Source of the DNA: Desulfobulbaceae bacterium
Lineage (GTDB): Bacteria; Desulfobacterota; Desulfobulbia; Desulfobulbales; Desulfocapsaceae
DNA length: 49,808 bases
Assembly (NCBI GenBank): GCA_024640625.1
Contig: JAHEER010000019.1
Coordinates: forward strand, 1-49,808
Direction: 5' to 3'
Positions 8,427-16,457 of the stretch are shown in pieces. Within the stretch, counting starts at the first letter, position 1; each line of letters starts with the position of its first letter. The translations under genes and the position numbers were made by a program. Under the pieces are notes generated by a model. That model saw only the letters and a program-made list of their open reading frames with translations, ran no database searches and had not been told where the DNA came from.

Positions 8427-9488
8427 TCAGGGCTTCATCGTGCGGGCGAAGTCGAGCATTCGTTGGATGGGGATCCTGGCGCGCCTGGCGAGCTCTTCGG
8501 ATACCTGGATTTCGTTTTTTCCCTCCTGGAGCGTCAGCAAGAGGTTCTGCAGTGAGTTCATGCCCATCCAGGGACAGCGGGCGCAGCTCTGACAGGTCGC
8601 ACCTTCGCCTTCGGTTGGCGCCTCCAGCAAAGTTTTTTCAGGAGCGAGCTTTCTCATCTTGTTGAATATGCCTTTATCGGTGGCAACGATGAAGGAAGTC
8701 TCCTCACGGTTGACGACGGCGTGTATTAGTGCCGTAGTAGAGCCCACCACATCGGCCTGTTCGATAACCGACTGGGGCGATTCTGGATGCACCAATACCG
8801 CCGCTTCGGGATGCAGTCTGCGAAAGCGGCTCAGGGCCACCGAGCGAAATTCTTCATGGACGATACATGAACCGGGCCAGAATATCATTTCGGCACCGGT
8901 TTCCCGCTGCACATAATTACCCAGGTGTTTGTCCGGAGCCCAGATGATCTTTTTACCCTGTTCGGTTAGATGCGTGATGATCGGCAGAGCGATCCCCGAA
9001 GTCACCACCCAGTCTGAACGGGCCTTGACCTCGGCGCTGGTATTGGCGTAGACAACCACGGTGTGATCCGGGTACTGGTCACAAAAGCGTGAGAATTCAT
9101 CTATCGGGCAGCCTTCGTCAAGAGAACAGGTGGCACCGAGATCGGGCATCAACACCCGCTTTTCGTTATTGAGTATTTTGGCGGTTTCCCCCATGAATTT
9201 TACGCCGGCGACCACTAGGGTGCTGGCTGGATGCTCGGTACCAAACCGGGCCATCTCCAGCGAGTCTGCCACGCACCCCCCTGTCTCTTCTGCCAGATCC
9301 TGGAGCTTGCCGTCGGTGTAGTAATGGGCTACAAGGACTCCGTTCATCTTCTTCAGCAGCCCTTTAATCTTTTCTTTTAGATCGGCTTCTTCCTGGGCGG
9401 ACAGCTGCGGCCATTCCGGATGGCCTGGAACTGAAACGGTGGGAATCGATACCGGGGCGAGGATCGCCCTGGATCCGTTAGTTGTCAT
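8427..9488 (-). CDS. nadA: Quinolinate synthase
   Basis: A 353-residue enzyme that condenses iminoaspartate with dihydroxyacetone phosphate to quinolinate in NAD synthesis. Three conserved cysteine regions that bind its [4Fe-4S] cluster are visible: [23 protein letters not shown] and [13 protein letters not shown]. The substrate motif [14 protein letters not shown] is near the N-terminus, as expected. I chose the ATG at 9488 because AGAGGA lies just upstream at proper spacing; an ATG at 9515 would add nine residues without a ribosome-binding site. nadB and nadC are not in the window. The gene appears monocistronic, converging on the DUF3524 gene and diverging from the ABC transporter operon. 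Confidence 0.96.
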   Translation of the reverse strand: MTTNGSRAILAPVSIPTVSVPGHPEWPQLSAQEEADLKEKIKGLLKKMNGVLVAHYYTDGKLQDLAEETGGCVADSLEMARFGTEHPASTLVVAGVKFMGETAKILNNEKRVLMPDLGATCSLDEGCPIDEFSRFCDQYPDHTVVVYANTSAEVKARSDWVVTSGIALPIITHLTEQGKKIIWAPDKHLGNYVQRETGAEMIFWPGSCIVHEEFRSVALSRFRRLHPEAAVLVHPESPQSVIEQADVVGSTTALIHAVVNREETSFIVATDKGIFNKMRKLAPEKTLLEAPTEGEGATCQSCARCPWMGMNSLQNLLLTLQEGKNEIQVSEELARRARIPIQRMLDFARTMKP

Positions 9489-9783
9489 CTGCTGTCCTCT
9501 TGTTCGCTGTTTCAAGTCGGAGCTACCTTTATAAGCGTTGGCTGATCAGGCCCCCATTTCTAATAGAAATTAATCATTGATGCAAGGTACACCATGAGCG
9601 TGCGTGCCAGGCTGACTTACTTTTTGCTTGCAAGATTTCCGGTCATTTTCTAGTGTTAATGGTCCATTTAGTCCGGATGCAGTAATCCACTGCAGTTTCA
9701 GAAGATTCCGTTCTAATCACGCCATCGATCCGCCGGATCACTCAGCGGATTGCAACCGATAAACAAGGGAAAGGGAGTATTTT
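9489..9783. promoter_or_regulatory. Divergent intergenic region between nadA and the ABC importer operon
   Basis: This 295-bp gap holds no convincing gene. It contains three palindromes: ATTTCT-N3-AGAAAT at 9556-9570, TGCAGT-N5-ACTGCA at 9678-9694, and the perfect 13-mer GATCCGCCGGATC at 9727-9739, whose left half also pairs with GCGGAT at 9752-9757. Promoters for both genes must lie here but no strong -35/-10 pair stands out. A purine-rich GGGAAAGGGAG at 9768-9778 is the ribosome-binding site for the binding-protein gene. Operator function of the palindromes is inference. Confidence 0.45.
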
Positions 9784-10950
9784 ATGAAACGATTACTAAT
9801 GCTACTCACAGCGGCAGCGTTCGTCTTCAGCCTGCAGAGTGCAGCAGCCGAACCAGTTAAGATCGGGATGATCACCACTCTGTCAACCAAAGCCGCGTAC
9901 CTTGGTGAGGATATTCGAGACGGCTTCCAACTGGCGATCGACCAGGAGGGGGGTAAGCTTGGCGGCATCGATGTTGAACTGCTGGTCGAGGACGACGGCA
10001 GAAAACCCGAGAAAGCCAAGCAGATCGCCGAACGCTACATGAAAAAGGACGGGGTCAAGATCATGACTGGCATCGTTTTTTCCAATGTTGCCATTGCCGT
10101 GGTGCCCAAGGTGGTGCGGGACGGTGTTGTGTACCTCAGTGCCAATGCGGGTCCGTCAAAACTGGCAGGTAAAGGCTGCAACGAAAACTATTTCAGTGTT
10201 TCTTACCAGAATGACAATATCGATGAGGTGGTTGGACAATTCGTCAACGATTCAGAGCACCAGAGTGTCTACCTGATCGCCCCCAACTACCCAGCCGGCA
10301 AGGATCATCTGGCAGGTTTCAAGCGCTATTTCAAAAAGGATATCAGCGCTGAAGTCTACACCCAACTCGGTCAGTCTGATTATGCGGCCGAAATAGCGGC
10401 CATACGTGCCGCCAAGCCCGATGCGGTGTTCTTTTTTCTGCCCGGTGGCATGGGGGTGAGTTTCATCAAACAGTACGCCCAGGCCGGTCTCTCCGAAGAG
10501 ATTCCCCTTTATGGCCCTGCCTTTTCCTTTGACGAACGGCTGCTCAAAGCTGTCGGTCCGGTTGCCCTTGGGGTGAAAAACGGCAGCCAGTGGACCCATG
10601 ACCTCGACAATCCCGCAAATAAACAGTTCGTTGCGGCCTACATTGAAAAATATGGTCGTACCCCTACTCTTTATGCAAGTCAGGGCTACGACACCGCTCG
10701 GCTGATCGGCAGCGCACTCAAAGCGGTGCAGGGAAATGTCGATGATCTGGGGGCTGTCAAACAGGCCTTGAAAAAGGCCGAATTCGATTCTGTGCGCGGC
10801 AAGTTTTCCTTTGGAACCAATCAGCATCCCGTCCAGGATCTCTATATTCGTGAGGTCATCAAAACCGACGATGGTCAGTATACCAATCGCACCATTCAAA
10901 AGGTATTTGAGAATCACGTTGATGCGTATGCAGCAGAGTGCGAGATGTAG
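9784..10950 (+). CDS. ABC transporter periplasmic substrate-binding protein (branched-chain amino acid type)
   Basis: A 388-residue Peripla_BP_6/LivJ-type binding protein. The N-terminus is a clear signal peptide (KR, then a hydrophobic core) with predicted cleavage after the AAA near residue 22. The mature protein opens with VKIGMITTLSTKAAYLGEDIRDGFQLA, and SANAGPSKLAGKGCNENYF forms part of the ligand-lobe hinge region. It should deliver a small ligand to the LivHMGF-like complex encoded downstream. Family members bind leucine, isoleucine and valine but also urea, amides or aromatic acids, so the ligand is not certain. It is the first gene of a five-gene operon and is followed by a strong hairpin. 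Confidence 0.93.
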   Translation: MKRLLMLLTAAAFVFSLQSAAAEPVKIGMITTLSTKAAYLGEDIRDGFQLAIDQEGGKLGGIDVELLVEDDGRKPEKAKQIAERYMKKDGVKIMTGIVFSNVAIAVVPKVVRDGVVYLSANAGPSKLAGKGCNENYFSVSYQNDNIDEVVGQFVNDSEHQSVYLIAPNYPAGKDHLAGFKRYFKKDISAEVYTQLGQSDYAAEIAAIRAAKPDAVFFFLPGGMGVSFIKQYAQAGLSEEIPLYGPAFSFDERLLKAVGPVALGVKNGSQWTHDLDNPANKQFVAAYIEKYGRTPTLYASQGYDTARLIGSALKAVQGNVDDLGAVKQALKKAEFDSVRGKFSFGTNQHPVQDLYIREVIKTDDGQYTNRTIQKVFENHVDAYAAECEM

Positions 10951-10956
10951 CCACAG

Positions 10957-10991
10957 GCGAGGGACTGGCCTGAGTTGAGCCAGCCCCTCGC
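10957..10991 (+). terminator. Strong intra-operon hairpin after the binding-protein gene
   Basis: GCGAGGGACTGGC at 10957-10969 pairs with 10979-10991 at 12 of 13 positions around a 9-base loop. No T-run follows, so it is a poor intrinsic terminator. Hairpins at this position in binding-protein-dependent operons commonly stabilise the upstream mRNA and reduce read-through, giving excess binding protein over permease; that function is inferred here. Confidence 0.6.
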
Positions 10992-11003
10992 AGGTCGCGG
11001 ACG

Positions 11004-11918
11004 ATGATACTACTTGTCGAACAACTGCTCAACGGACTCCAGTTAGGCATTACCCTGTTCCTGATGTCGGCCGGGCTCACCCTGGTATTCGGCATCATGC
11101 AGGTAATAAACCTTGCCCATGGTTCATTCTACATGATTGGGGCCTACGTGGGTGCAACTGTGGCTGCCGCCACGGGTTCCTTCATCCTCGCTCTGGCAGG
11201 AGCCCTTGGTGCCGCCGGAGTGGCGGGAATGGCCGTTGAAATTCTGGTGCTCAGACAGCTCTACAAGCGGGACCATCTGGACCAGGTACTGGCTACCTTC
11301 GGGCTGATTTTTTTCTTCAACGAAATGACGAGGATCATCTGGGGAAAACAGCCCCTGTTCATGGATATACCCACCTGGCTCAAAGGCAATATAGAATTGC
11401 TGCCGGGTCTGATCTATCCCGTCTATCGTCTGGCCGTCATTGTGGTCGGAGCGGTCGTGGCGCTGCTGCTCTGGTATCTGTTTTCCCGCACCAGGCTGGG
11501 CATGCAGATCAGGGCCGGCGCCTCAAATCGAGATATGGTGTCAGCACTCGGGGTCAATATCAAGCTTCTCTATACGCTTGTATTCGGTCTGGGTACTTTG
11601 CTCGCCGGTCTTGCCGGGGTGATGGCCGGACCGATCTTCGCAGTCGAGTCCGGCATGGGGGAGTCGATTTTGATCCTTACTTTTGTGGTGATCGTCATCG
11701 GCGGCATCGGTTCTGTACGCGGAGCGGTGGTCGGAGCCTTGCTGGTAGGCCTGGTCGATACCCTGGGCCGAGCTTTCCTGCCGACCCTGTTCAGGACCTT
11801 TCTGTCCTCTTCATATGCTGATAGTGTCGGAGCCTCGCTGGCTTCGATGTCAATCTACATAGTAATGGCCGCCGTGCTTATCTGGAAGCCGCGCGGGCTC
11901 TTTCCCTCCCACCACTGA
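11004..11918 (+). CDS. livH: Branched-chain amino acid-type ABC transporter permease, LivH-like
   Basis: A 304-residue integral membrane protein with about eight hydrophobic helices. It starts LVEQLLNGLQLGITLFLMSAGLTLVFGIMQ with INLAHGSFYM shortly after, the typical LivH opening, and carries the EAA-like loop RAGASNRDMVSALGVN near residue 170 that contacts the ATPases. It forms the inner-membrane channel with the LivM-like protein encoded 7 bases downstream. The symbol reflects family; the transported substrate is unproven. Confidence 0.93.
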   Translation: MILLVEQLLNGLQLGITLFLMSAGLTLVFGIMQVINLAHGSFYMIGAYVGATVAAATGSFILALAGALGAAGVAGMAVEILVLRQLYKRDHLDQVLATFGLIFFFNEMTRIIWGKQPLFMDIPTWLKGNIELLPGLIYPVYRLAVIVVGAVVALLLWYLFSRTRLGMQIRAGASNRDMVSALGVNIKLLYTLVFGLGTLLAGLAGVMAGPIFAVESGMGESILILTFVVIVIGGIGSVRGAVVGALLVGLVDTLGRAFLPTLFRTFLSSSYADSVGASLASMSIYIVMAAVLIWKPRGLFPSHH

Positions 11919-11925
11919 TCTGCTG

Positions 11926-12897
11926 ATGGCCGGCGGTGTTCGAAAAACGGTGCTTATTGCAGGAGGTGGACTGTTCTTCTGTCTATTGCCCTGGGCAGCA
12001 CACTATTTCGGAGAGCAGTATCTGGTCTCGCTCTTTACCAGAATTTTGATCTATTCTCTGGCTGCCGTAAGCCTGGACCTGCTGATCGGTTATGGGGGAC
12101 TTATCAGCCTTGGACATGCAGCCTTTGTGGGGATTGGCGGTTACGTCACGGCCATTTTTTTTCAGCACAGCTTCGAGGCCGAACCCCTAGCCGGAATCAT
12201 TCCCGGCAGTGAAAATGCGCTGCTGGTCTGGCCGCTGGCGGTTATCGTTGCAGCAGCTTTCGCTTTTCTTATCGGTAGCCTGAGCTTGCGAACCAGCGGT
12301 ATGCATTTCATCATGATCACCCTGGCCTTTGCCCAGATGCTCTATTATTTCGCGGTCGGTCTGGAAAAATACGGAGGTGATGATGGACTCTCTCTCTATT
12401 CAAGAAATCAACTTGTGGGAATGGATCTTGCCAATGACGTTCACTTTTATTTTGTCTGCCTCTTTTTTCTCTCTCTGTTTTTGTTGATCTCCGACAGGCT
12501 GGTGAAATCCAGGTTCGGCCTGGTACTGAGAGGTGCAGCGAGCAGCAGTCGGAGGATTCATGCCTTGGGGATTCACGGCAGACGCTACAAACTGATCTGC
12601 TTCATCATCGGCGGTGCGGGAGCGGGGCTGGCTGGTGCCTTGCTTGCCAACCAGACAGAATATGTTAGCCCCGGGTTGCTGCACTGGACCATGTCGGGTG
12701 AATTGATGGTAATGGTGCTGCTTGGCGGCCTTGGTTCACTTTTCGGGCCGGTACTCGGAGCCGCTGTTTATCTGCTGCTCGAGGAGACGCTTGCCATGTA
12801 CACCGAACACTGGATGGTCTATCTAGGACCGATACTGATAGTCGTCGTCCTTTTTGCCAAACGGGGCTTGTTCGGTCTTCTCACGCACAGGGATTAA
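11926..12897 (+). CDS. livM: Branched-chain amino acid-type ABC transporter permease, LivM-like
   Basis: A 323-residue membrane protein with many hydrophobic segments. The conserved LLIGYGGLISLGHAAFVGIGGY near residues 51-72 is the LivM signature. The cytoplasmic coupling loop RGAASSSRRIHALGIHGRRYK is near residue 205. It pairs with the LivH-like subunit. The start is 7 bases after the LivH stop and its own stop is two bases before the GTG of the ATPase gene, so the operon is tightly packed and probably coupled. Confidence 0.93.
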   Translation: MAGGVRKTVLIAGGGLFFCLLPWAAHYFGEQYLVSLFTRILIYSLAAVSLDLLIGYGGLISLGHAAFVGIGGYVTAIFFQHSFEAEPLAGIIPGSENALLVWPLAVIVAAAFAFLIGSLSLRTSGMHFIMITLAFAQMLYYFAVGLEKYGGDDGLSLYSRNQLVGMDLANDVHFYFVCLFFLSLFLLISDRLVKSRFGLVLRGAASSSRRIHALGIHGRRYKLICFIIGGAGAGLAGALLANQTEYVSPGLLHWTMSGELMVMVLLGGLGSLFGPVLGAAVYLLLEETLAMYTEHWMVYLGPILIVVVLFAKRGLFGLLTHRD

Positions 12898-12899
12898 CG

Positions 12900-13646
12900 G
12901 TGGCTGACTATATTTTACAGGTCAAGAATCTCTGCAAATCCTTCGGTGCGGTGGAGGCCAGCAGGGATCTAAGCTTTGCTGTCCAGAGAGGTCACATTCA
13001 TGCCCTGATTGGGCCCAACGGAGCAGGTAAAACCACGGTGCTCAATCTGCTCAGCGGGGAATTGCAGGCCGATTCCGGGACCATATTTCTGAACGCCAAA
13101 AAAATAAACAAACTGCCAGTTCACCAAAGAGTCAGCGCCGGACTTGGTAGATCGTTTCAGATTACCTCGATCTTCGAAAGCTTGAGTGTCTCCGAGAATA
13201 TGGCCTTGGCGATTCTGGCAGGAGAGGGACATAACTTTCGTTTCTGGAGAAACGCCATGACCGTGGGAGTAGTTAAACGAGAATTGGCCGGCGCCCTGGC
13301 CAGGGTCGATTTGAGCGACAGAGAGGAGCAGTTGGCCGGGAACCTGTCCCACGGGGAAAAGCGGCAATTGGAAGTGGGCATGGCCCTGGTCGGCAAACCG
13401 CAGCTGCTGTTGCTCGATGAGCCTATGGCCGGCCAGGGGGCCGGCGGAACGGTGGAACTCAAGAAGTTGATTTTAGGCCTTAAAGGGCAGACAACGATTC
13501 TTCTGGTCGAGCACGACATGGATGTGGTGTTTTCCCTGGCAGACCGGATCAGCGTCATAGTGTATGGGCATTGTATAGCAAGCGGCAGCCCAGAGCAGAT
13601 TCGCACTAATCCCGAAGTGCAAATGGCCTATCTGGGTGAACAGTGA
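12900..13646 (+). CDS. livG: ABC transporter ATP-binding protein, LivG-like
   Basis: A 248-residue ABC ATPase starting with GTG; an AGGGA lies about 7 bases upstream. Walker A is GPNGAGKTT near residue 38, the signature region reads LSHGEKRQLEVGMAL, and Walker B is LLLLDEPMAG, followed by the H-loop in VEHDMDVV. The C-terminal sequence ending MAYLGE is typical of LivG. The residues after Walker B (AGQGAGG) differ from the usual AGMGAEE, a mild oddity. It energises import together with the LivF-like ATPase, whose start overlaps its stop. Confidence 0.94.
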   Translation: MADYILQVKNLCKSFGAVEASRDLSFAVQRGHIHALIGPNGAGKTTVLNLLSGELQADSGTIFLNAKKINKLPVHQRVSAGLGRSFQITSIFESLSVSENMALAILAGEGHNFRFWRNAMTVGVVKRELAGALARVDLSDREEQLAGNLSHGEKRQLEVGMALVGKPQLLLLDEPMAGQGAGGTVELKKLILGLKGQTTILLVEHDMDVVFSLADRISVIVYGHCIASGSPEQIRTNPEVQMAYLGEQ

Positions 13647-14347
13647 TGCTGCAGCTCAAAGATATTACCGCTTTCTATGGTTCCAGCCAGGCCCTGTTCG
13701 GCGTATCTATGACGGTGCGTCGGGACGAGGTGGTAACTCTGCTGGGCAGAAACGGCATGGGCAAAAGTACCACCGTCAAAGCCATCATGGGGCTGGTCGA
13801 CATTGACGGCGGCAGCATGGAATTTGGTGGCACACGCATTGACGGACGCCCGAGCTACGAGATCGCCAGGTCCGGCATTGGTCTGGTACCCGAGGGCAGA
13901 CAGATTTTTCCCAACCTCACGGTAAAAGAAAATATCGTTGCCACCGCAGCCAATTACCGCAATCATCCTGAGCCCTATTGCCTGGATGATATCATGGTGA
14001 TTTTTCCGCGTCTCAAAGATCGTTTGAATCATTTCGGCAACCAGCTTTCAGGCGGAGAACAGCAGATGCTTGCAGTGGGCCGGGCGCTGATGATCAACCC
14101 TGCACTGCTCATCCTCGACGAAGCCACTGAAGGGCTTGCCCCGCTGATCAGGGAGGAGATATGGCGAGGCCTTGCTATCCTTAAAGAAAAAGGATTGGCC
14201 ATCCTGGTCATCGACAAACATCTCGAGTCGCTTTTCACCATTGCCGATAATCACTATATCATGGAGAAGGGGCGTATCGTCTGGACCGGATCTACGGTTT
14301 CGCTCAAAGACGCCACGGAAATAAAATCCCGTTATCTTGGCGTCTAG
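13646..14347 (+). CDS. livF: ABC transporter ATP-binding protein, LivF-like
   Basis: A 233-residue ABC ATPase with Walker A GRNGMGKST, signature LSGGEQQMLAVGRAL, Walker B LLILDEATEGLAP and ending in SRYLGV as LivF proteins do. The ATG at 13646 shares its A with the TGA of the upstream gene; a GTG at 13643 is one codon earlier in frame, and either start gives coupling by overlap. It is the last subunit of the importer. A long purine run at its stop serves the next small reading frame. Confidence 0.94.
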   Translation: MLQLKDITAFYGSSQALFGVSMTVRRDEVVTLLGRNGMGKSTTVKAIMGLVDIDGGSMEFGGTRIDGRPSYEIARSGIGLVPEGRQIFPNLTVKENIVATAANYRNHPEPYCLDDIMVIFPRLKDRLNHFGNQLSGGEQQMLAVGRALMINPALLILDEATEGLAPLIREEIWRGLAILKEKGLAILVIDKHLESLFTIADNHYIMEKGRIVWTGSTVSLKDATEIKSRYLGV

Positions 14348-14363
14348 GGGGGAGGTGAAACTA

Positions 14364-14390
14364 ATGCACATTCAGGTTTGGGCAGCATGA
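14364..14390 (+). CDS. Putative 8-residue leader peptide overlapping the EamA transporter start
   Basis: An 8-codon frame (MHIQVWAA) whose ATG sits 6 bases after GGAGGTG (14351-14357), one of the best ribosome-binding sites in the window. Its TGA overlaps the ATG of the EamA transporter (ATGA at 14387-14390), which has no good ribosome-binding site of its own. The arrangement suggests that ribosomes initiate on the leader and re-initiate on the transporter. The peptide itself is too short to classify, and expression is inferred only from the signals. Confidence 0.45.
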   Translation: MHIQVWAA

Positions 14391-15286
14391 CCAATCAGAC
14401 CAAAGCTTATATTTTTGCACTTGTTTCAGTTTTTCTCTGGTCCACCGTTGCTTCCGCTTTTAAAATTAGCCTGCGTTTTCTCACCCCGGTAGAACTGCTT
14501 TTTTATGCGTCCTGCGTTTCCTGTGTGGTGCTCTTTACAGCCCTTGTACTGCAGGGAAAACTGGCATTGCTGGTAACGGCCGACAGGTCCGTATGGAAGA
14601 CTTCGCTGCTGTTTGGGCTGCTCTCACCTTTTCTCTACTATCTTATACTTCTCAAAGCTTACGACCTGTTGCCGGCCCAACAGGCTCAGCCGCTCAACTA
14701 TACCTGGGCCATAACCTTGTCATTGTTGTCCGTACCGCTGCTTGGACATCGTCTCAAACTACTGGAGATAGCCGCGGTACTGGTCAGCTATCTGGGGGTT
14801 TTGGTTATCTCCACCCAGGGCGATGTCCTCGCCCTCAAGTTTGAAAATCCTTTTGGGGTTGCCCTGGCTCTGGCATCGACGGTCATCTGGGCACTTTACT
14901 GGATAGCCAATACCAGGGACCGCCGTGACCCGGTGCTCGGGCTGTTTCTCAATTTTTTATGCTCCCTGCCGTGTATCGGTGTCTACCTCCTGCTCACAGA
15001 CGGCTTCAGGACAATCGCCGGAGTGGGCCTGCTCGGAGCAGCGTATGTCGGCACCTTCGAGATGGGAATTGCCTTCATCTGCTGGCTGATGGCCATGAAA
15101 CTGACCACCTCCACAGCCCGTATAGCCAATCTGATTTTTATTTCACCTTTCCTCTCCTTGTTTCTTATACATTTCATTGTTGGCGAGGAAATCATGATAT
15201 CCTCGGTAGTCGGCCTCGTTTTAATCGTTGCCGGCCTTATTCTTCAGGTCGTAGCGGGTAAAAAAGATCGTGGTAAAGCCCGCTGA
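14387..15286 (+). CDS. EamA/DMT family transporter
   Basis: A 299-residue inner-membrane protein with ten hydrophobic helices in two EamA repeats (about residues 5-135 and 150-290). The first repeat begins AYIFALVSVFLWSTVASAFKISLRF, and VIWALYWIANTR opens the second. Members export amino acids or other metabolites; the substrate is unknown. The TTG at 14378 is an alternative start three codons earlier. Location directly after the importer suggests cotranscription, and the overlapping short leader frame suggests coupled translation. A regulator remnant follows. Confidence 0.9.
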   Translation: MTNQTKAYIFALVSVFLWSTVASAFKISLRFLTPVELLFYASCVSCVVLFTALVLQGKLALLVTADRSVWKTSLLFGLLSPFLYYLILLKAYDLLPAQQAQPLNYTWAITLSLLSVPLLGHRLKLLEIAAVLVSYLGVLVISTQGDVLALKFENPFGVALALASTVIWALYWIANTRDRRDPVLGLFLNFLCSLPCIGVYLLLTDGFRTIAGVGLLGAAYVGTFEMGIAFICWLMAMKLTTSTARIANLIFISPFLSLFLIHFIVGEEIMISSVVGLVLIVAGLILQVVAGKKDRGKAR

Positions 15287-15542
15287 AAGACGAAACTCAG
15301 GTTCGGATGAAAATGCTCGACTCATCGAAACTCAAGAAAAGTACAGGTTTGACCCCCATAAATGTCTTAACCAGGTCAGGATTCAAAGGAGCGAGAGGAC
15401 GCTTAAAATTGGGATTGACCTGTCGGAGATCGCCTATCGAGAAAGTTTTCCTGACCAGAGCCATGTTACCAGGATGTTAGAATCGATAAAAGAGGTCACG
15501 CCGGGCGCATATCGCAATTTTGGGCACGGCTTTCATCGTTGA
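15270..15542 (+). pseudogene. Remnant of an AraC-family regulator (C-terminal HTH only)
   Basis: An open frame of 90 codons overlapping the transporter 3' end. Residues about 25-83 (15342-15518) match the C-terminal part of the AraC/XylS DNA-binding domain: PHKCLNQVRIQR as the helix linking the two HTH motifs, then LSEIAYRESFPDQSHVTRM and VTPGAYR, the classical family signature. The N-terminal sensor domain and first HTH are missing, and the upstream in-frame sequence lies inside the transporter gene. No ribosome-binding site is evident. I read it as a decayed regulator, which often neighbour EamA transporters. A functional one-HTH protein is less likely. Confidence 0.65.
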
Positions 15543-15576
15543 CAGCCGTCATTCTGCAGAAAAAAACGGAGAACTT

Positions 15577-16383
15577 ATGAACGACTATGTGCATGGATAT
15601 TCTGAATATGAAAGCGCACGACTTGACGACCAGGCGCAGGTGCTGCGCCGGCTGCTCCATGGCGATGTAATTTTTCCCGAGGGCTCGACGGTGCTCGAAG
15701 CCGGCTGCGGGACCGGCGCGCAAACCTTAATTCTGGCGGACAACAACCCGACCTCTCATTTCGTTTCAGTGGATCTTTCAGGGGATTCACTGAAAGAGGC
15801 TGCCGCGGCAGTCGCCGCCCATGGTTACACGAATGTGGAAATGGAACAGCAGGATATCTATGATCTGAGCTACCCTGATAATTATTTTGACCACCTTTTC
15901 TGCTGCTTTGTGCTCGAACATCTTGCGGACCCCAGGCTGGCCCTTATGAAGTTGAGAAGAGTGCTTAAACCCGGGGGCACGATCACGGTGATTGAAGGGG
16001 ACCACGGCTCCTTTTTTTGCCACCCTTCCTCAGACCATATTACTGCGGCAGTCGATAGTCTTGTGCGATTGCAGCGACAGAAGGGTGGTGACGCGCTGAT
16101 CGGCAGGAGGTTGTTCCCGTTGCTATCCTCTGCCGATTTCGAATCGGTAAGGGTCAGCCCCCGAACCGTGTATGCCGACAATTCCAGACCTGAGGTGGTA
16201 AGCGGTTTCTCAAAAAAAACCTTCGTTGCCATGGTGGCCGGGATCAAAGATGAGGCCATTGAAAACGGCTGTATCTCTGAAAAACAATGGCAGCAGGCAA
16301 TGGTCGATTTTGATCGGGCGGTTGGACCCGAGGGAACCTTCTGCTACACTTTTTTTAAGGCGGTCGGGATAAAAATTAGGTGA
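15577..16383 (+). CDS. Class I SAM-dependent methyltransferase
   Basis: A 268-residue protein with the Rossmann-fold methyltransferase motifs: VLEAGCGTGAQT (motif I, near residue 43), SVDLS at the end of strand 2, the acidic QQDIYDL, then FCCFVLEHLADP (motif IV region) and LRRVLKPGGTITVIEGD. The C-terminal ~90 residues are specific to its subfamily and may bind the substrate, which I cannot identify. I chose ATG 15577 because GGAGAA precedes it by about 6 bases; the frame is open further upstream but overlaps the AraC remnant. It shares strand with the importer operon. Confidence 0.9.
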   Translation: MNDYVHGYSEYESARLDDQAQVLRRLLHGDVIFPEGSTVLEAGCGTGAQTLILADNNPTSHFVSVDLSGDSLKEAAAAVAAHGYTNVEMEQQDIYDLSYPDNYFDHLFCCFVLEHLADPRLALMKLRRVLKPGGTITVIEGDHGSFFCHPSSDHITAAVDSLVRLQRQKGGDALIGRRLFPLLSSADFESVRVSPRTVYADNSRPEVVSGFSKKTFVAMVAGIKDEAIENGCISEKQWQQAMVDFDRAVGPEGTFCYTFFKAVGIKIR

Positions 16384-16457
16384 CGACCGGCTGGGTTCAA
16401 GGTTATCTGGAGGGTGCAGAAAAGTAACCCCTTAACCACTTATGTTGAGAAGCAGCA

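Noticed and set aside
10252-10917. 221-codon open frame antisense to the ABC substrate-binding protein
   Set aside because: Opposite a convincing gene with a signal peptide and operon context; no ribosome-binding site or family motif.
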